This document shows positions 1 to 8,751 of a stretch of DNA of 64,000 bases, piece after piece. The stretch's first letter is position 1. Every line of letters starts with the position of its first letter. Origin of the DNA: Trinickia dinghuensis (GTDB taxonomy: Bacteria; Pseudomonadota; Gammaproteobacteria; Burkholderiales; Burkholderiaceae); assembly GCF_003367175.1 (NCBI RefSeq), contig NZ_QRGA01000010.1:1-64000 (forward strand). Reading direction: 5' to 3'. The notes beneath the pieces are model-generated. The model worked only from the letters and a program-made list of their open reading frames with translations, had not been told where the DNA came from and searched no databases. The position numbers and the translations under genes are program-made.

Positions 1-1
1 T

Positions 2-103
2 TGCCATACGATCATGAACTGCGTCGACGTGTGCCCGAAGGGGCTCAACCCGACGAAGGCGATCGGCAAGATCAAGGAACTGATGGTGCGACGGACGGTT
101 TAA
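2..103 (+). CDS. sdhB: Succinate dehydrogenase iron-sulfur subunit, C-terminal fragment
   Basis: Reading frame 2 from the window edge encodes 33 residues ending in TAA. They contain [17 protein letters not shown], the last cysteine cluster of SdhB that ligates the [3Fe-4S] and [4Fe-4S] centres, followed by the family's short basic tail. SdhB passes electrons from the flavoprotein SdhA to ubiquinone at the inner membrane. The rest of the gene lies upstream of the window. No sdhE/gltA-like gene follows, as is common after sdhB in this group; a terminator and an unrelated permease follow instead. Confidence 0.9.
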   Translation, partial: CHTIMNCVDVCPKGLNPTKAIGKIKELMVRRTV

Positions 104-140
104 AGAACGGGCTTCAATCCGCCTCGAACTTTGGGACTCG

Positions 141-170
141 AAAGGCCGGCGATTTTCGCTGGCCTTTTTT
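141..170 (+). terminator. Intrinsic terminator after sdhB
   Basis: AAAGGCCGGCGA and TCGCTGGCCTTT form a 12-pair stem with one G-T pair and a tiny loop, and the stem runs into a T tract. It lies 38 bp after the sdhB stop, so it is the likely end of the sdh operon. Confidence 0.85.
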
Positions 171-281
171 ATTTGATTTGCCCTTGGTCGATCCTTGTTC
201 GCGGCACCGACTTTGCTGTCGCACGCTTAAACAAGGTAGGATCGAGCCGTTCAGTACCGCCAACCTTTCCGCGCTCGATTC

Positions 282-1025
282 ATGCTGCTAACCCTCGTTG
301 TCGTCGCCGGCCTGTGGGCCGGACTCCAAAACACGCTCGCCGGCGGCGGCTCGTTCGTCACGCTGCCCGCCTTGATCATTTCGGGCATGACGCCGCTTGC
401 CGCGAATATCACCTCGACGGTCGCGCTCTTTCCCGGGCAAGTCGTCTCGGGGTTCGCCGGCCGGCGCCTCATCAGCGGCGCCGCCAAGCTGCCGTTCTCC
501 GTGTTGTTCGGCGTCAGTATTGTCGGCGGCGCGGTGGGCGGGATTCTGCTGCTCGTCACGCCGTCTTCGGTGTTTACGAAGCTCGTGCCTTGGCTCGTGC
601 TGTTCGCCACCGCCGTCTTCACCTGGGGCAGCTTCTTTCGCAAAGCACAAGAAACGAAGGCGCACCTTTCGCCGATCGCCGCCGCCTTCGTTCAATTCCT
701 GATCGCGATTTACGGCGGCTATTTCGGCGGCGGCATCGGCTTTCTGATGATGGCCGCCCTCACGATGGCAGGACTGCCCACGCGCAACGCGGGCGCCACC
801 AAGAACGCCCTCGCCGGCGTGATGAACGCCGCGGCCGTGGTGATTTTCGTGACGTCTTCGCTGCTTCACTGGCGCGAAGCGATCGCGCTCGGAGCCGGCG
901 CCATCATCGGCGGGCTGGCCGGTGTCTGGGCGCTGCGCCGCGTGAACGAGCGCGTCCTGCGTATCGCGATCGTCTGCATCGGCGTTGCGTTGACGATCGG
1001 GTTGTTCGTCAAACCGATTAGCTGA
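282..1025 (+). CDS. TauE/SafE-family membrane permease
   Basis: This 247-residue, highly hydrophobic protein starts almost directly in a membrane segment (MLLTLVVVAGLWAG) and carries the glycine-rich NTLAGGGS motif at about residues 18-25. A second related motif, GGYFGGGIGF, sits in the middle, giving the two-repeat layout of the TauE/SafE (DUF81) family. Members are thought to export sulfite, sulfonates or other small organic anions across the inner membrane. The substrate cannot be read from the sequence and no sulfonate gene is adjacent. No strong ribosome site precedes the ATG. It is convergent with rbsD. Confidence 0.85.
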   Translation: MLLTLVVVAGLWAGLQNTLAGGGSFVTLPALIISGMTPLAANITSTVALFPGQVVSGFAGRRLISGAAKLPFSVLFGVSIVGGAVGGILLLVTPSSVFTKLVPWLVLFATAVFTWGSFFRKAQETKAHLSPIAAAFVQFLIAIYGGYFGGGIGFLMMAALTMAGLPTRNAGATKNALAGVMNAAAVVIFVTSSLLHWREAIALGAGAIIGGLAGVWALRRVNERVLRIAIVCIGVALTIGLFVKPIS

Positions 1026-1061
1026 TTGGCAGCCGCCTGGGGCGCCCGTCGCCCGGAAAAA

Positions 1062-1460
1062 TCAGAAAGTCACCCCCGCCACCAGCATCAGGTTCGCGTA
1101 GGGCGTGCACTCGCCCGTACGCACCACGGCGCGCGCGAGACGCGACATCCGCTTCAGTTCCTCATGCGAGACCACTTGGCGCGAACCGATGCGGCCGGCC
1201 CATTCGCTCGCAAGCCAAGCGTCGTTGCGCGCCAGCGTTTCGCTTGCGACGACATGCGATTCGACCTGCATCTCGGTCAGCAAGATTCGCACGGTGGTCG
1301 CGAAGTCCGGCACCCCGCGCGTGAGCGCGAGATCGATGATCTCCGCCCCGGATCCATGCGGAGCCGGCATCCCGGCATCGGTGATCAGCACCCTGTCTCC
1401 GTGGCCCAGCGTCGCCACGAGACGTGACAACGCACTGTTCAGCAACTCCGTCTTCTTCAT
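1062..1460 (-). CDS. rbsD: D-ribose pyranase
   Basis: The protein converts beta-pyranose ribose to the furanose form used by ribokinase, in the cytoplasm. The start MKKTELLNSALSRL matches the RbsD N-terminus, and LGHGDRVLITDAGMP at about residues 19-33 contains the catalytic His and Asp of the family. The length of 132 residues is typical. The ATG at 1460 is chosen because of this N-terminal match; a TTG three codons upstream, just after the rbsK stop, is the alternative. It is the last gene of the rbs operon. Confidence 0.92.
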   Translation of the reverse strand: MKKTELLNSALSRLVATLGHGDRVLITDAGMPAPHGSGAEIIDLALTRGVPDFATTVRILLTEMQVESHVVASETLARNDAWLASEWAGRIGSRQVVSHEELKRMSRLARAVVRTGECTPYANLMLVAGVTF

Positions 1461-1469
1461 TTCCGTCAA

Positions 1470-2429
1470 TCAACCTTGGAACGTGATTTCGTGCAAATAA
1501 GGAATCGAGGTTTGCGCCCCGGCCCGCGTCACCGATAGCGCCGCCGCGGCCTGGCCGAAGCGCACGGCTTCGTCGAGCGGACGCTTCGCGGCGAGCGCCG
1601 CGCAAAACCCGCCCACGAAGGTATCCCCGGCTGCCGTCGTGTCGATCGCTTCGACCTCGGCGGGGAGGTAGTGTTTGCCCGCCTCCTCGCCTTCGCCCTC
1701 GGCCAGCACCAGCACGCCGCGCTTGCCGAGCGTGATGATCACGTTGCGCGCGCCGCCCTGCTGCAGCACCTTCGCCGCGCGCCGCGCGCTCTCCGGCGAA
1801 TCGACGGCAACACCCGAAAGCACCGATGCCTCGATCTCATTGGGGATCACGAAGTCCGAGGATTCGAGCCACTCGCGGGAAAGCGGTCCGGTCACGGGAG
1901 CGGGATTGAACACCACCGTCCGCCCCAGCGCGTGCGCTTTTTGCATTGCAGCGAGCACGGTCTCGCCCGGGACTTCCAACTGACAGACGAGCACGTCGGC
2001 CTGCGCGATTGCCGCCTCCTGCTCCGCGATCGCCGCCGGCATCAACGCACCGTTGCTGCCCGCCACGATGACGATCGCGTTTTGGCCGGCATCGTCGACG
2101 ACGATCATCGCGACGCCGGTCGGCAGCGCTGCATCGGTCGCAACGCCGTTACAGTCGATGCCGTCGCGATGCAGCCCCGCCACGAGTTGCTTTCCATTGT
2201 CGTCGTCGCCGACGCACCCGATCATCGCGACTTGGGCACCCAGCCTCGCGGCCGCAACCGCCTGATTGCCGCCCTTGCCGCCCGGCACGTGGTCGAACGA
2301 CCGGCCGGCCAGCGTCTCGCCCGCGCTCGGCAAGCGCGGAGCGCGAATCACGAGATCCATGTTGAGGCTGCCCACCACGGTCACGCGACCTGACTGTTGT
2401 TCCACTGCAGTAGTTCTCATCGATGTCAT
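1470..2429 (-). CDS. rbsK: Ribokinase
   Basis: PfkB-family sugar kinase that phosphorylates ribose to ribose 5-phosphate. It shows VVGSLNMDLV near the N-terminus, the glycine-rich substrate motif GGKGGNQAVAAARLGA, and the C-terminal signature DTTAAGDTFVGGFCAAL with the catalytic base Asp and anion-hole glycine. The length of 319 residues is slightly above the usual 305-310 because of an N-terminal tail; MRTTAVEQQ four codons in could also be the start. Its ATG overlaps the rbsR stop by four bases (ATGA), which indicates translational coupling. It sits between rbsR and rbsD in one operon. Confidence 0.95.
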   Translation of the reverse strand: MTSMRTTAVEQQSGRVTVVGSLNMDLVIRAPRLPSAGETLAGRSFDHVPGGKGGNQAVAAARLGAQVAMIGCVGDDDNGKQLVAGLHRDGIDCNGVATDAALPTGVAMIVVDDAGQNAIVIVAGSNGALMPAAIAEQEAAIAQADVLVCQLEVPGETVLAAMQKAHALGRTVVFNPAPVTGPLSREWLESSDFVIPNEIEASVLSGVAVDSPESARRAAKVLQQGGARNVIITLGKRGVLVLAEGEGEEAGKHYLPAEVEAIDTTAAGDTFVGGFCAALAAKRPLDEAVRFGQAAAALSVTRAGAQTSIPYLHEITFQG

Positions 2430-3463
2430 CGGGCTATTTGATTCGCTTCATGTCCCGCCCGCTCGACCACGCGCGAACTGGACTCGCGCACGAGCAGGCG
2501 CGGCTCGATCATATGCGTTTGCGCCGGGCCGGTGACCGTGCCGTTGATCCGCGCGAGCAAGGCATTGGCGGCCGCGTCGCCAAGACGCAAAATCGCCTGC
2601 CCCACCGTCGACAACGCCGGGTACACGTACCGGCTCATTTCGACATCGTCGAATCCGACGATGGAGCAATCGGCCGGAACGCGCAGCCCGCGTTCGGCGG
2701 CCGCGCGCAGCGCACCGATCGCCATCATATCGTTGCTCGCGAAAATGGCCGTCGGCGAAACGGCGTCCAGCAGTTCGCATGCCGCCGCGTAGCCGCCCGG
2801 GCACGTGAAACTGCCCTCCGCGACCGCACCCGGCAAGACTTCCACGCCGCGCTCCGCCATCGCGCGCCTGAAGCCGGCGACGCGGGTCGCGCTGACTGCC
2901 GTGTCGCTCGCGCCGGCAATGCACCCGATGCGCGTGTGACCGAGATCGAGCAGATGGCGCGTCGCCATCATCGCGCCGGCCTCGTGGTCGATCTGGACGA
3001 GATCCGCATCGAGCCCCGCAATGGGCCGATCGACGATCACGACCGGTACGCGCACGGCCTTCAAATCGTCCGCCACCGACGCGTCCTCGCCCACCGATGC
3101 GACGATCAGACCGTCGATGCGGTTCTGATGCAGCACGCGCAGGCACTCGCGCTGCGTCAGGATGTCGTTGTCGGAGTTGCACAGGATGACGCAGTAGCCG
3201 CGGCGCTTGAGCGAGCCCTCGATCCCACGCGCGAACTCGGCGAAATAAGGATTCGTGTTGTTCGGTACGATGAGACCGATCGTGGCCGTCGTCTTCGCCT
3301 TGAGCGAGCGCGCCGGCGCCGACGGCACGTAGTTCATCTCGGCAATGGCCGCCAGCACGCGCGCGCGCTTGTCCTCGCTGACCGGGCGCGTGTTGTTCAG
3401 GACGTGCGACACCGTCGTGTACGACACGCCCGCCCTCTGAGCTACGTCTCGGATAGTCCACAT
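2426..3463 (-). CDS. rbsR: LacI-family ribose operon repressor
   Basis: The 345-residue protein starts with a LacI helix-turn-helix (MWTIRDVAQRAGVSYTTVSHVLN) and hinge helix, followed by a periplasmic-binding-protein-like effector domain (ATIGLIVPNNTNPYFAEFARG to the C-terminus). In the family the effector domain binds ribose and releases the operator. The gene lies inside the operon it is expected to control, between rbsC and rbsK. The expected targets are the two CGCAACCGGTTGCG palindromes upstream of rbsB, a typical LacI-family operator with central CG. No strong ribosome site precedes the ATG. Confidence 0.92.
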   Translation of the reverse strand: MWTIRDVAQRAGVSYTTVSHVLNNTRPVSEDKRARVLAAIAEMNYVPSAPARSLKAKTTATIGLIVPNNTNPYFAEFARGIEGSLKRRGYCVILCNSDNDILTQRECLRVLHQNRIDGLIVASVGEDASVADDLKAVRVPVVIVDRPIAGLDADLVQIDHEAGAMMATRHLLDLGHTRIGCIAGASDTAVSATRVAGFRRAMAERGVEVLPGAVAEGSFTCPGGYAAACELLDAVSPTAIFASNDMMAIGALRAAAERGLRVPADCSIVGFDDVEMSRYVYPALSTVGQAILRLGDAAANALLARINGTVTGPAQTHMIEPRLLVRESSSRVVERAGHEANQIAR

Positions 3464-3487
3464 AATGAAAGTAACGCCCGGCTGCCC

Positions 3488-4486
3488 TTAATCGCGTCTC
3501 GCCCCGCGGCGGCTGCGATAGGTATCGAGCACGACTGCGACGACGATGACCGCCCCCGTGATGATACGTTTCGTCGGCTCGTTCGCGCCAATCTGCGCGA
3601 GCCCCGCTGCCAGTACCGAGATGATAAGCACGCCAAAAAACGTGCTGATCACCGAACCGCGCCCGCCCATGAGGCTCGTGCCGCCGATGACGACGGCCGC
3701 GATCACTTGCAGCTCGATGCCGACGCCGGCGTTCGGATCCGCCGCTTCGAGGCGCGAAACCTGAAACAGCGATGCGAGCCCGGCGAGCGCCCCCATCAGC
3801 GCGAACACGATCACCTTGTAGGGACGCGGATCGATGCCGGCGAGCCGCACCGCGGTTTCGTTCGTGCCGATACCGATGAGGCAGCGGCCGAACACGGTGC
3901 GCCGCAGCACCAATTGCGCCACCACCATGACGACCATCGCGATCACGAACGCCGGTGAAATGCCGCCCGCGAACGGGTTGGCCAGCCAATCGAACGTGCT
4001 GCCGATATAGGACGTGCGCGAGTCGGTCAACTGATAGGCGAGCCCGCGCGCCATTTCGAGCACGCCGAGCGAGACGATGAACGACGGGATTCTCCAGGCA
4101 ACCGTCACCATCCCCGTCAAGCCACCAGCAAGCGCGGCGAGGGCGAGCCCCGCGAGGGCCGCGGGGATCGCGCTCCAGTGCCATTGCAGCGCGACCACGC
4201 TGACGGCCGAAGCCGCCAGTGCGAGCACGGAGCCGACCGAGAGATCGATCTCGGCGAGGATCAGCACGAACGTCATGCCGACCGACATGACCACGAGATC
4301 GGGAATCTGGTTGGCGATCGTGACGAACGTTTCGTACGTGAAGAAGTGCGAACTGAGCGTGGAGAACAGCGCGATCATCGCGGCGAGCGCAACGATCAGG
4401 CCGAGGTAGCTGGTGAGTTCGAACCGTGCGGGGCTTTTGCCTTTCGGAGCCGCGACGTCGACGGGCGTGTTTGAGGAAATCGTCAT
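3488..4486 (-). CDS. rbsC: Ribose ABC transporter permease
   Basis: Inner-membrane permease of 332 residues in the RbsC/AraH/XylH family, with about eight to ten hydrophobic segments. The family loop near AVRLAGIDPRPYKVIVFALMG, which contacts the ATPase, is present, as is the conserved GGTSLMGGRGSV stretch. It forms a homodimeric channel that receives ribose from RbsB and is driven by RbsA. It follows rbsA by 37 bases and precedes rbsR by 24. Confidence 0.93.
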   Translation of the reverse strand: MTISSNTPVDVAAPKGKSPARFELTSYLGLIVALAAMIALFSTLSSHFFTYETFVTIANQIPDLVVMSVGMTFVLILAEIDLSVGSVLALAASAVSVVALQWHWSAIPAALAGLALAALAGGLTGMVTVAWRIPSFIVSLGVLEMARGLAYQLTDSRTSYIGSTFDWLANPFAGGISPAFVIAMVVMVVAQLVLRRTVFGRCLIGIGTNETAVRLAGIDPRPYKVIVFALMGALAGLASLFQVSRLEAADPNAGVGIELQVIAAVVIGGTSLMGGRGSVISTFFGVLIISVLAAGLAQIGANEPTKRIITGAVIVVAVVLDTYRSRRGARRD

Positions 4487-4523
4487 CGTGTTTCTCTCTT
4501 TAATACGTCAATACATCCATACA

Positions 4524-6089
4524 TCAATACGTCAGTAGCTCGTCACGCTTCGCATAGCCGGAGAATGCCGCGGCCAGCAAATCGTCTTGGGTCCATTCGT
4601 CGCGATCGAAGATGCGAACGAGCTTGCCGGCCGACATCACGCCGATCCGATCGCAGATGAGCATCAGTTCGCGCAATTCGCTCGACACGACGACGAGCGC
4701 CTTGCCCTTCTTCGCTTCCTCGCCGAGCAGGCTGTAGATCTCGAACTTCGCGCCCACGTCGATCCCGCGCGTCGGCTCGTCGAACAGCAGGACATCGGCG
4801 TCGCGTTCGAGCCAGCGTCCGATCACGACCTTCTGCTGATTGCCGCCGGAAAGTTCGCCGACGCTCTGCTGCCCGCTAGAGCAGCGAATCCGCATCGCGT
4901 CGATATGGCGCTGCGCAAGCGCCCTTTCGCGGGCGCTGTCGATCCAGCCGAAGCGCGACACCACGCCAAAATTGTTGAGCTCGAGATTCGACGCGATCGA
5001 CTGCGTCAGCATCAGGCCTTCGCTCTTGCGATCCTCGGTGATCAACGCCATGCCATGCCTGACGGCGTCGGAAGGCGTATTGATGTGCGCGGGCCGAGGC
5101 GGCGTACCGATCGATACCGTGCCCGCGTCTTTCGCATCGGCGCCGAAGATCGCCCGCAGCAGTTCGGTCCGTCCCGAGCCGATCAAGCCGCTGATGCCGA
5201 AAATCTCTCCGCGCTTCACCTCGAACGAGACGTCTTGAACCGCGGCCCCGCGCGAGAGTTTGTCGACACGCAGCATCGGCGCGCCGATCGTGCGCTCGCC
5301 GAAGTCGATCGTCTCGCCGATATCGCGGCCGACCATCTGCGTTACGAGTTGATCCGTGGTGTACTCGGAAATCGGCCCGACGCTGACGAGCTTGCCGTCG
5401 CGCAGCACGGCAACGCGTTCGGAGATGCGCGCCAATTCCTCGAGACGGTGCGAGATATAGACGATCGACACCCCGTCGCGCTTGAGCCGCTCGACTTGAT
5501 GAAACAGCAGATCGACTTCGCGCCCGGTCAGCATCGCGGTGGGCTCGTCGAGTATCAGCACGCGGCAATCGCCGATCAGGTTGCGGGCGATCTCGACGAG
5601 CTGCTGGTGGCCGATCCCGAGTTCGCTGACGGGCGTATCGGGATCGAGCGCTTCGAGCCCGACGCGCGCCATCGCCACGCGCGCGTCTTCGCGCAGACGC
5701 TTGCGGGAAATCCAGCCAATCCCCTTGACGGCCGGCAGGTTGTTCAGAAACAAGTTTTCGGCGATGGTCAGCGTCGGCAAGAGATTCAGCTCCTGCATCA
5801 CCATCCGCACGCCGAGCGCTTCCGCTTCCCGGCGGCTCGCGGGCGCGTACGCTTGCCCGAGATAGTGCATCGCGCCGCATGTCGGCTTCACCAGACCGCT
5901 GACGATCTTCGACAGCGTGCTCTTGCCCGCACCGTTCTCGCCCGTGAGCGCGAGCACTTCGCCCACGTTCAGGGTGAGATCGATGCCGGCCAGGACCGGA
6001 ACCGTGTAGGTCTTGCCCACCCCGGCGACCGTGAGCACGGGACTGCCGGGCGGCGCAAGTTCCTGCGTGCTCGTTGTAACTGCTCTCAT
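4524..6089 (-). CDS. rbsA: Ribose ABC transporter ATP-binding protein
   Basis: Sugar-type ABC ATPase of 521 residues with two nucleotide-binding domains in tandem. The first has Walker A GENGAGKST, signature ELGIGHQQ and LILDEPTAML. The second has the degenerate Walker A GLIGSGRTEL and signature ELSGGNQQKVVIGRW, the usual asymmetry of RbsA/MglA. The start at 6089 is chosen because GGAGGTGG lies six bases before this ATG; an open frame extends upstream to 6248 but has no ribosome site and no homology. It is placed between rbsB and rbsC. Confidence 0.95.
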   Translation of the reverse strand: MRAVTTSTQELAPPGSPVLTVAGVGKTYTVPVLAGIDLTLNVGEVLALTGENGAGKSTLSKIVSGLVKPTCGAMHYLGQAYAPASRREAEALGVRMVMQELNLLPTLTIAENLFLNNLPAVKGIGWISRKRLREDARVAMARVGLEALDPDTPVSELGIGHQQLVEIARNLIGDCRVLILDEPTAMLTGREVDLLFHQVERLKRDGVSIVYISHRLEELARISERVAVLRDGKLVSVGPISEYTTDQLVTQMVGRDIGETIDFGERTIGAPMLRVDKLSRGAAVQDVSFEVKRGEIFGISGLIGSGRTELLRAIFGADAKDAGTVSIGTPPRPAHINTPSDAVRHGMALITEDRKSEGLMLTQSIASNLELNNFGVVSRFGWIDSARERALAQRHIDAMRIRCSSGQQSVGELSGGNQQKVVIGRWLERDADVLLFDEPTRGIDVGAKFEIYSLLGEEAKKGKALVVVSSELRELMLICDRIGVMSAGKLVRIFDRDEWTQDDLLAAAFSGYAKRDELLTY

Positions 6090-6177
6090 GCACCCACCTC
6101 CTTCAAGAGCACCAGGGCAAAGCCCCATCCGTGATCCGATCCGGCCATGCGGCTTGCTAGCTTGCTTTTCAGCGAAC

Positions 6178-7143
6178 TTACTTCTTGACGACCAGTTCGA
6201 CCGGCGTTTCGACGACGCTCGCCAGTTGGCTCTGCTTCTCGTGGTCATGGATCGCCTTGAGCGCCGTATCGATGCCGAACACGGCCTGCTTGGCGGCGAA
6301 CTGGTTGACCGTGGCCAAGATGCGGCCGTCGGCCAGCATCGGCTTCACGGCGTCGATATCGTCGTAGCCGATGACAGCCACCTTGCCTGCCCGGCCGGAC
6401 GCGCGAATCGCGGAGACGGCGCCGAGCGCCATGTTGTCGTTACCGCACAGCAGCGCCTTGATGTTCGGATCGGCGTTCAGCATTTGCAGCGCCACGGCGT
6501 TGCCCTTGTCGATTTCCCAGTCACCCGACTGCACCGAGACGATCTTGGCACCGGCCGTCGCCATGGCGTCCTTGAAGCCGGCCGTGCGCTGCTGTGCGTT
6601 CGTCGTCGTGGACACGCCTTCGACGATGCCGACTTCGTCGCCCTTGCTCAGCGTCTTGGCGAGATAGTCGCCGGCCAGGCGCGCGCCCTTGCGATTGTCG
6701 GGGCCTACGAACGGCACCGTGATCCCCTTGGACTTCAGCACATCCGGGTCGAGACGATTGTCGATATTCACGACGATGATGCCGGCGTCGATCGCCTTTT
6801 TGATCACAGGCACCATGGCCTTCGAATCGGCCGGCGCGATCACGATCGCATCGACCTTCGACACGATCATCTGCTCGACGATGCGGATCTGCGCGGCCGT
6901 GTCGGTTTCATCCTTGATCCCGTTCGACACCAGATCGAATTGGGCGGCGTGTTGCTTCTGGTAATCCTTCGCGCCGTCTTCCATCGTGCGGAAGAACTCG
7001 TTCGCGAGCGACTTCATGACGAGGGCGACCTTCGGTTTATGAGCGGCTTCCTGGGCCTGCGCTTGCGAGCCGAGCGGCAGCATGACGGCAGCGGCCAACC
7101 CGATGCATGCGGCGAGCATGCGGCGACGGACGGGGGTCTTCAT
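6178..7143 (-). CDS. rbsB: Ribose ABC transporter substrate-binding protein
   Basis: Exported periplasmic sugar-binding protein of 321 residues with a Sec signal peptide (MKTPVRRRMLAACIGLAAAVMLPL, cleavage near AQAQ-EA). The fold is periplasmic-binding-protein class I, with ALVMKSLANEFF at the start of the mature domain, IVIAPADS and VVNIDN in the sugar cleft and NDNMALG in the second lobe. A good AGGAG lies ahead of the ATG. It is first in the rbs operon, directly downstream of two operator palindromes. Ribose is assigned from the full rbs context; binding of a related sugar such as allose cannot be excluded. Confidence 0.93.
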   Translation of the reverse strand: MKTPVRRRMLAACIGLAAAVMLPLGSQAQAQEAAHKPKVALVMKSLANEFFRTMEDGAKDYQKQHAAQFDLVSNGIKDETDTAAQIRIVEQMIVSKVDAIVIAPADSKAMVPVIKKAIDAGIIVVNIDNRLDPDVLKSKGITVPFVGPDNRKGARLAGDYLAKTLSKGDEVGIVEGVSTTTNAQQRTAGFKDAMATAGAKIVSVQSGDWEIDKGNAVALQMLNADPNIKALLCGNDNMALGAVSAIRASGRAGKVAVIGYDDIDAVKPMLADGRILATVNQFAAKQAVFGIDTALKAIHDHEKQSQLASVVETPVELVVKK

Positions 7144-7206
7144 GGGATGTCTCCTGGGAATCGTTCGATTTGGTTTTCCGCGACTGCTTACTGAATTTTC
7201 GCAGCT

Positions 7207-7230
7207 TGTTGCGCAACCGGTTGCGCAACA
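7207..7230. promoter_or_regulatory. rbs operator 1, perfect 24-bp palindrome
   Basis: A perfect dyad with arm TGTTGCGCAACC and its exact complement, centred on CG between 7218 and 7219. It lies 64 bp upstream of the rbsB start. The core CGCAACCGGTTGCG has the symmetric, central-CG form of LacI-family operators, so RbsR is the expected ligand. Confidence 0.85.
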
Positions 7231-7261
7231 AAATCCGCTTATTTAACGGAAAAACGTGGCG

Positions 7262-7275
7262 CGCAACCGGTTGCG
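7262..7275. promoter_or_regulatory. rbs operator 2, 14-bp palindrome
   Basis: The same CGCAACCGGTTGCG core as operator 1, with centres exactly 50 bp apart (7218.5 and 7268.5). A TAAATA box lies between the two on the minus strand, so the pair probably brackets the rbs promoter. Same-face spacing would allow looping by a tetrameric or cooperating repressor. Confidence 0.8.
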
Positions 7276-7455
7276 GATCGAATATTCGAGGAGACGATTT
7301 CTAAAGTCAACCAGTGGATGTTGTGCGGCGCGTCATGAAAAGGGCCGAGTTGGGAGGAAAACGAAAGATGTCTGAGGAGCGGTAGCGTTCGGGGCACCCG
7401 TGCGGTTGCCGGCGGCGAAGTGCAGTATCCTGGCGAGCACGAAAGGCCCTCTCCC

Positions 7456-8091
7456 ATGACACTCATCCCGCCCGAACTCGAACAGATCAGTGCCGCCACA
7501 TTGCAGCACTACAACGCGAACGCCGAGCCGTTCCGTGAAGGCACGCGCGATCACGACGTTACGCAGAACATCGCGGCGTTGCTGCGCCACATCGACGCCG
7601 AGCCGCCTTTTGCGATTCTCGACTTCGGCTGCGGGCCGGGACGAGATCTGAAAGCGTTCACCGCCCTGGGTCATCGAGCGGTGGGCGTCGACGGCGCCGA
7701 GCGCTTCGTCGCGATGGCGCGTGAAGAGACCCGTTGCGAGGTGTGGCTGCAGGATTTTCTGCACTTGGACCTGCCGGCTGCACGCTTCGACGGCGTGTTC
7801 GCCAACGCCTCGTTGTTCCATGTCCCGAGCCAAGAATTGCCGCGCGTCCTTCGGCAACTGCACGCGACACTGAAGCCAGGCGGCGTGCTATTCAGCTCGA
7901 ACCCGCGTGGCACGAATCAGGAGGGCTGGACCGGCGGCCGATACGGCGCTTTCCACGATCTCGAAGCGTGGTCGCGGTATATGGTGGATGCGGGGTTCTT
8001 CGAGCTCGAGCATTACTATCGCCCGGCTGGATTGCCGCGCGATCAGCAGCCTTGGCTCGCGAGTGTCTGGCGCAAGCCGGCCGCAGCGTGA
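7456..8091 (+). CDS. Class I SAM-dependent methyltransferase
   Basis: Cytoplasmic protein of 211 residues with the Rossmann methyltransferase motif I ILDFGCGPGRDLKAF (about residues 55-69), the acidic post-I position in VGVDGAERFVAMA and motif III LKPGGVLFSSNPRG. The family transfers methyl groups from S-adenosylmethionine to small molecules, and the acceptor cannot be deduced. The start MTLIPPEL is preferred over an in-frame upstream GTG because GAAAGG lies about ten bases ahead of it. It is a single gene, divergent from rbsB and convergent with the ANTAR regulator. Confidence 0.85.
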   Translation: MTLIPPELEQISAATLQHYNANAEPFREGTRDHDVTQNIAALLRHIDAEPPFAILDFGCGPGRDLKAFTALGHRAVGVDGAERFVAMAREETRCEVWLQDFLHLDLPAARFDGVFANASLFHVPSQELPRVLRQLHATLKPGGVLFSSNPRGTNQEGWTGGRYGAFHDLEAWSRYMVDAGFFELEHYYRPAGLPRDQQPWLASVWRKPAAA

Positions 8092-8130
8092 CCTGTCGCG
8101 GCGGTTGCCCATACGACACGATTCGGCCGT

Positions 8131-8751
8131 TCAAAGCTTAGGCGCCTTCCCCAGCCCAAGCTTTTCGATCGCCTCGTACGCGTCGATCACCATCGTGGCG
8201 ATCTCGCCCACCGTGACACGCAACCCTGTGGCGCGCGAGCGCATGTGCTCGTAGGCCTCGCTCTCACTAAGCCGCTGCGCCTCCATCAGGATGCGCACGG
8301 CCTTTTCGACATGGCGGCGTGCCTTGATTGCCTCTTCCAGCTTGCCGATCTTGTTTTGCAACCGTTGCTGGTAGCCCGACGAGGCCCGGGCGAGCACGAG
8401 CGTGCTCAGAATCCCGCTGGAACGGTACGGCTTCGTTATCACGCCATGTGCCTGCGTATCCACTAGCATTTTCAGCGCCGTGGGATTTTCGTAGTCGGAC
8501 AAAGCAATCAGCGTCGCGGCTGTATCCGCCGCACACCAGTTGCCGGCACTTCGAAGCTCCGGTCCCACCAGAAAAAATATGACGTCGGCATCCGCCGGCA
8601 ACTGGGTAGGAAACGGCCAAATCGCGCGAACCGGGCAGCCGATGCGGCGCAACTGCTCCTCCAGGACGCTTCGGTCCTCTCCCGGCGGATGGATGACGGC
8701 CACCCGCAGCGAGCGCAGATCATCGAATAAACGACGCGCGCCAGTGGTCAT
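8131..8751 (-). CDS. amiR: AmiR-like ANTAR transcription antiterminator
   Basis: Protein of 206 residues with an AmiR layout: a pseudo-receiver domain (about 1-120), a coiled-coil linker (about 126-147) and a C-terminal ANTAR RNA-binding domain (VEKAVRILMEAQRLSESEAY onward, about 148-195). ANTAR proteins bind paired hexaloop RNA hairpins and prevent formation of an overlapping terminator. Its ATG overlaps the amiC stop by four bases, so sensor and antiterminator should be made in fixed ratio. It is last in the amide operon whose leader at 16861-16979 carries a matching hairpin and a terminator. Confidence 0.9.
   Translation of the reverse strand: MTTGARRLFDDLRSLRVAVIHPPGEDRSVLEEQLRRIGCPVRAIWPFPTQLPADADVIFFLVGPELRSAGNWCAADTAATLIALSDYENPTALKMLVDTQAHGVITKPYRSSGILSTLVLARASSGYQQRLQNKIGKLEEAIKARRHVEKAVRILMEAQRLSESEAYEHMRSRATGLRVTVGEIATMVIDAYEAIEKLGLGKAPKL

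Noticed and set aside
1-291. Open frame at the window start in frame 1
   Set aside because: It is out of frame with the clear SdhB C-terminus in frame 2 and crosses the terminator; its sequence has no protein features.
2448-4184. Long Arg-rich open frame overlapping rbsR and rbsC
   Set aside because: High-GC shadow of real genes in other frames; composition is Arg/Ala-rich with no domain.
4587-6134. 515-codon frame antisense to rbsA
   Set aside because: Antisense shadow of a well-supported ATPase gene; no ribosome site and no recognisable motif.
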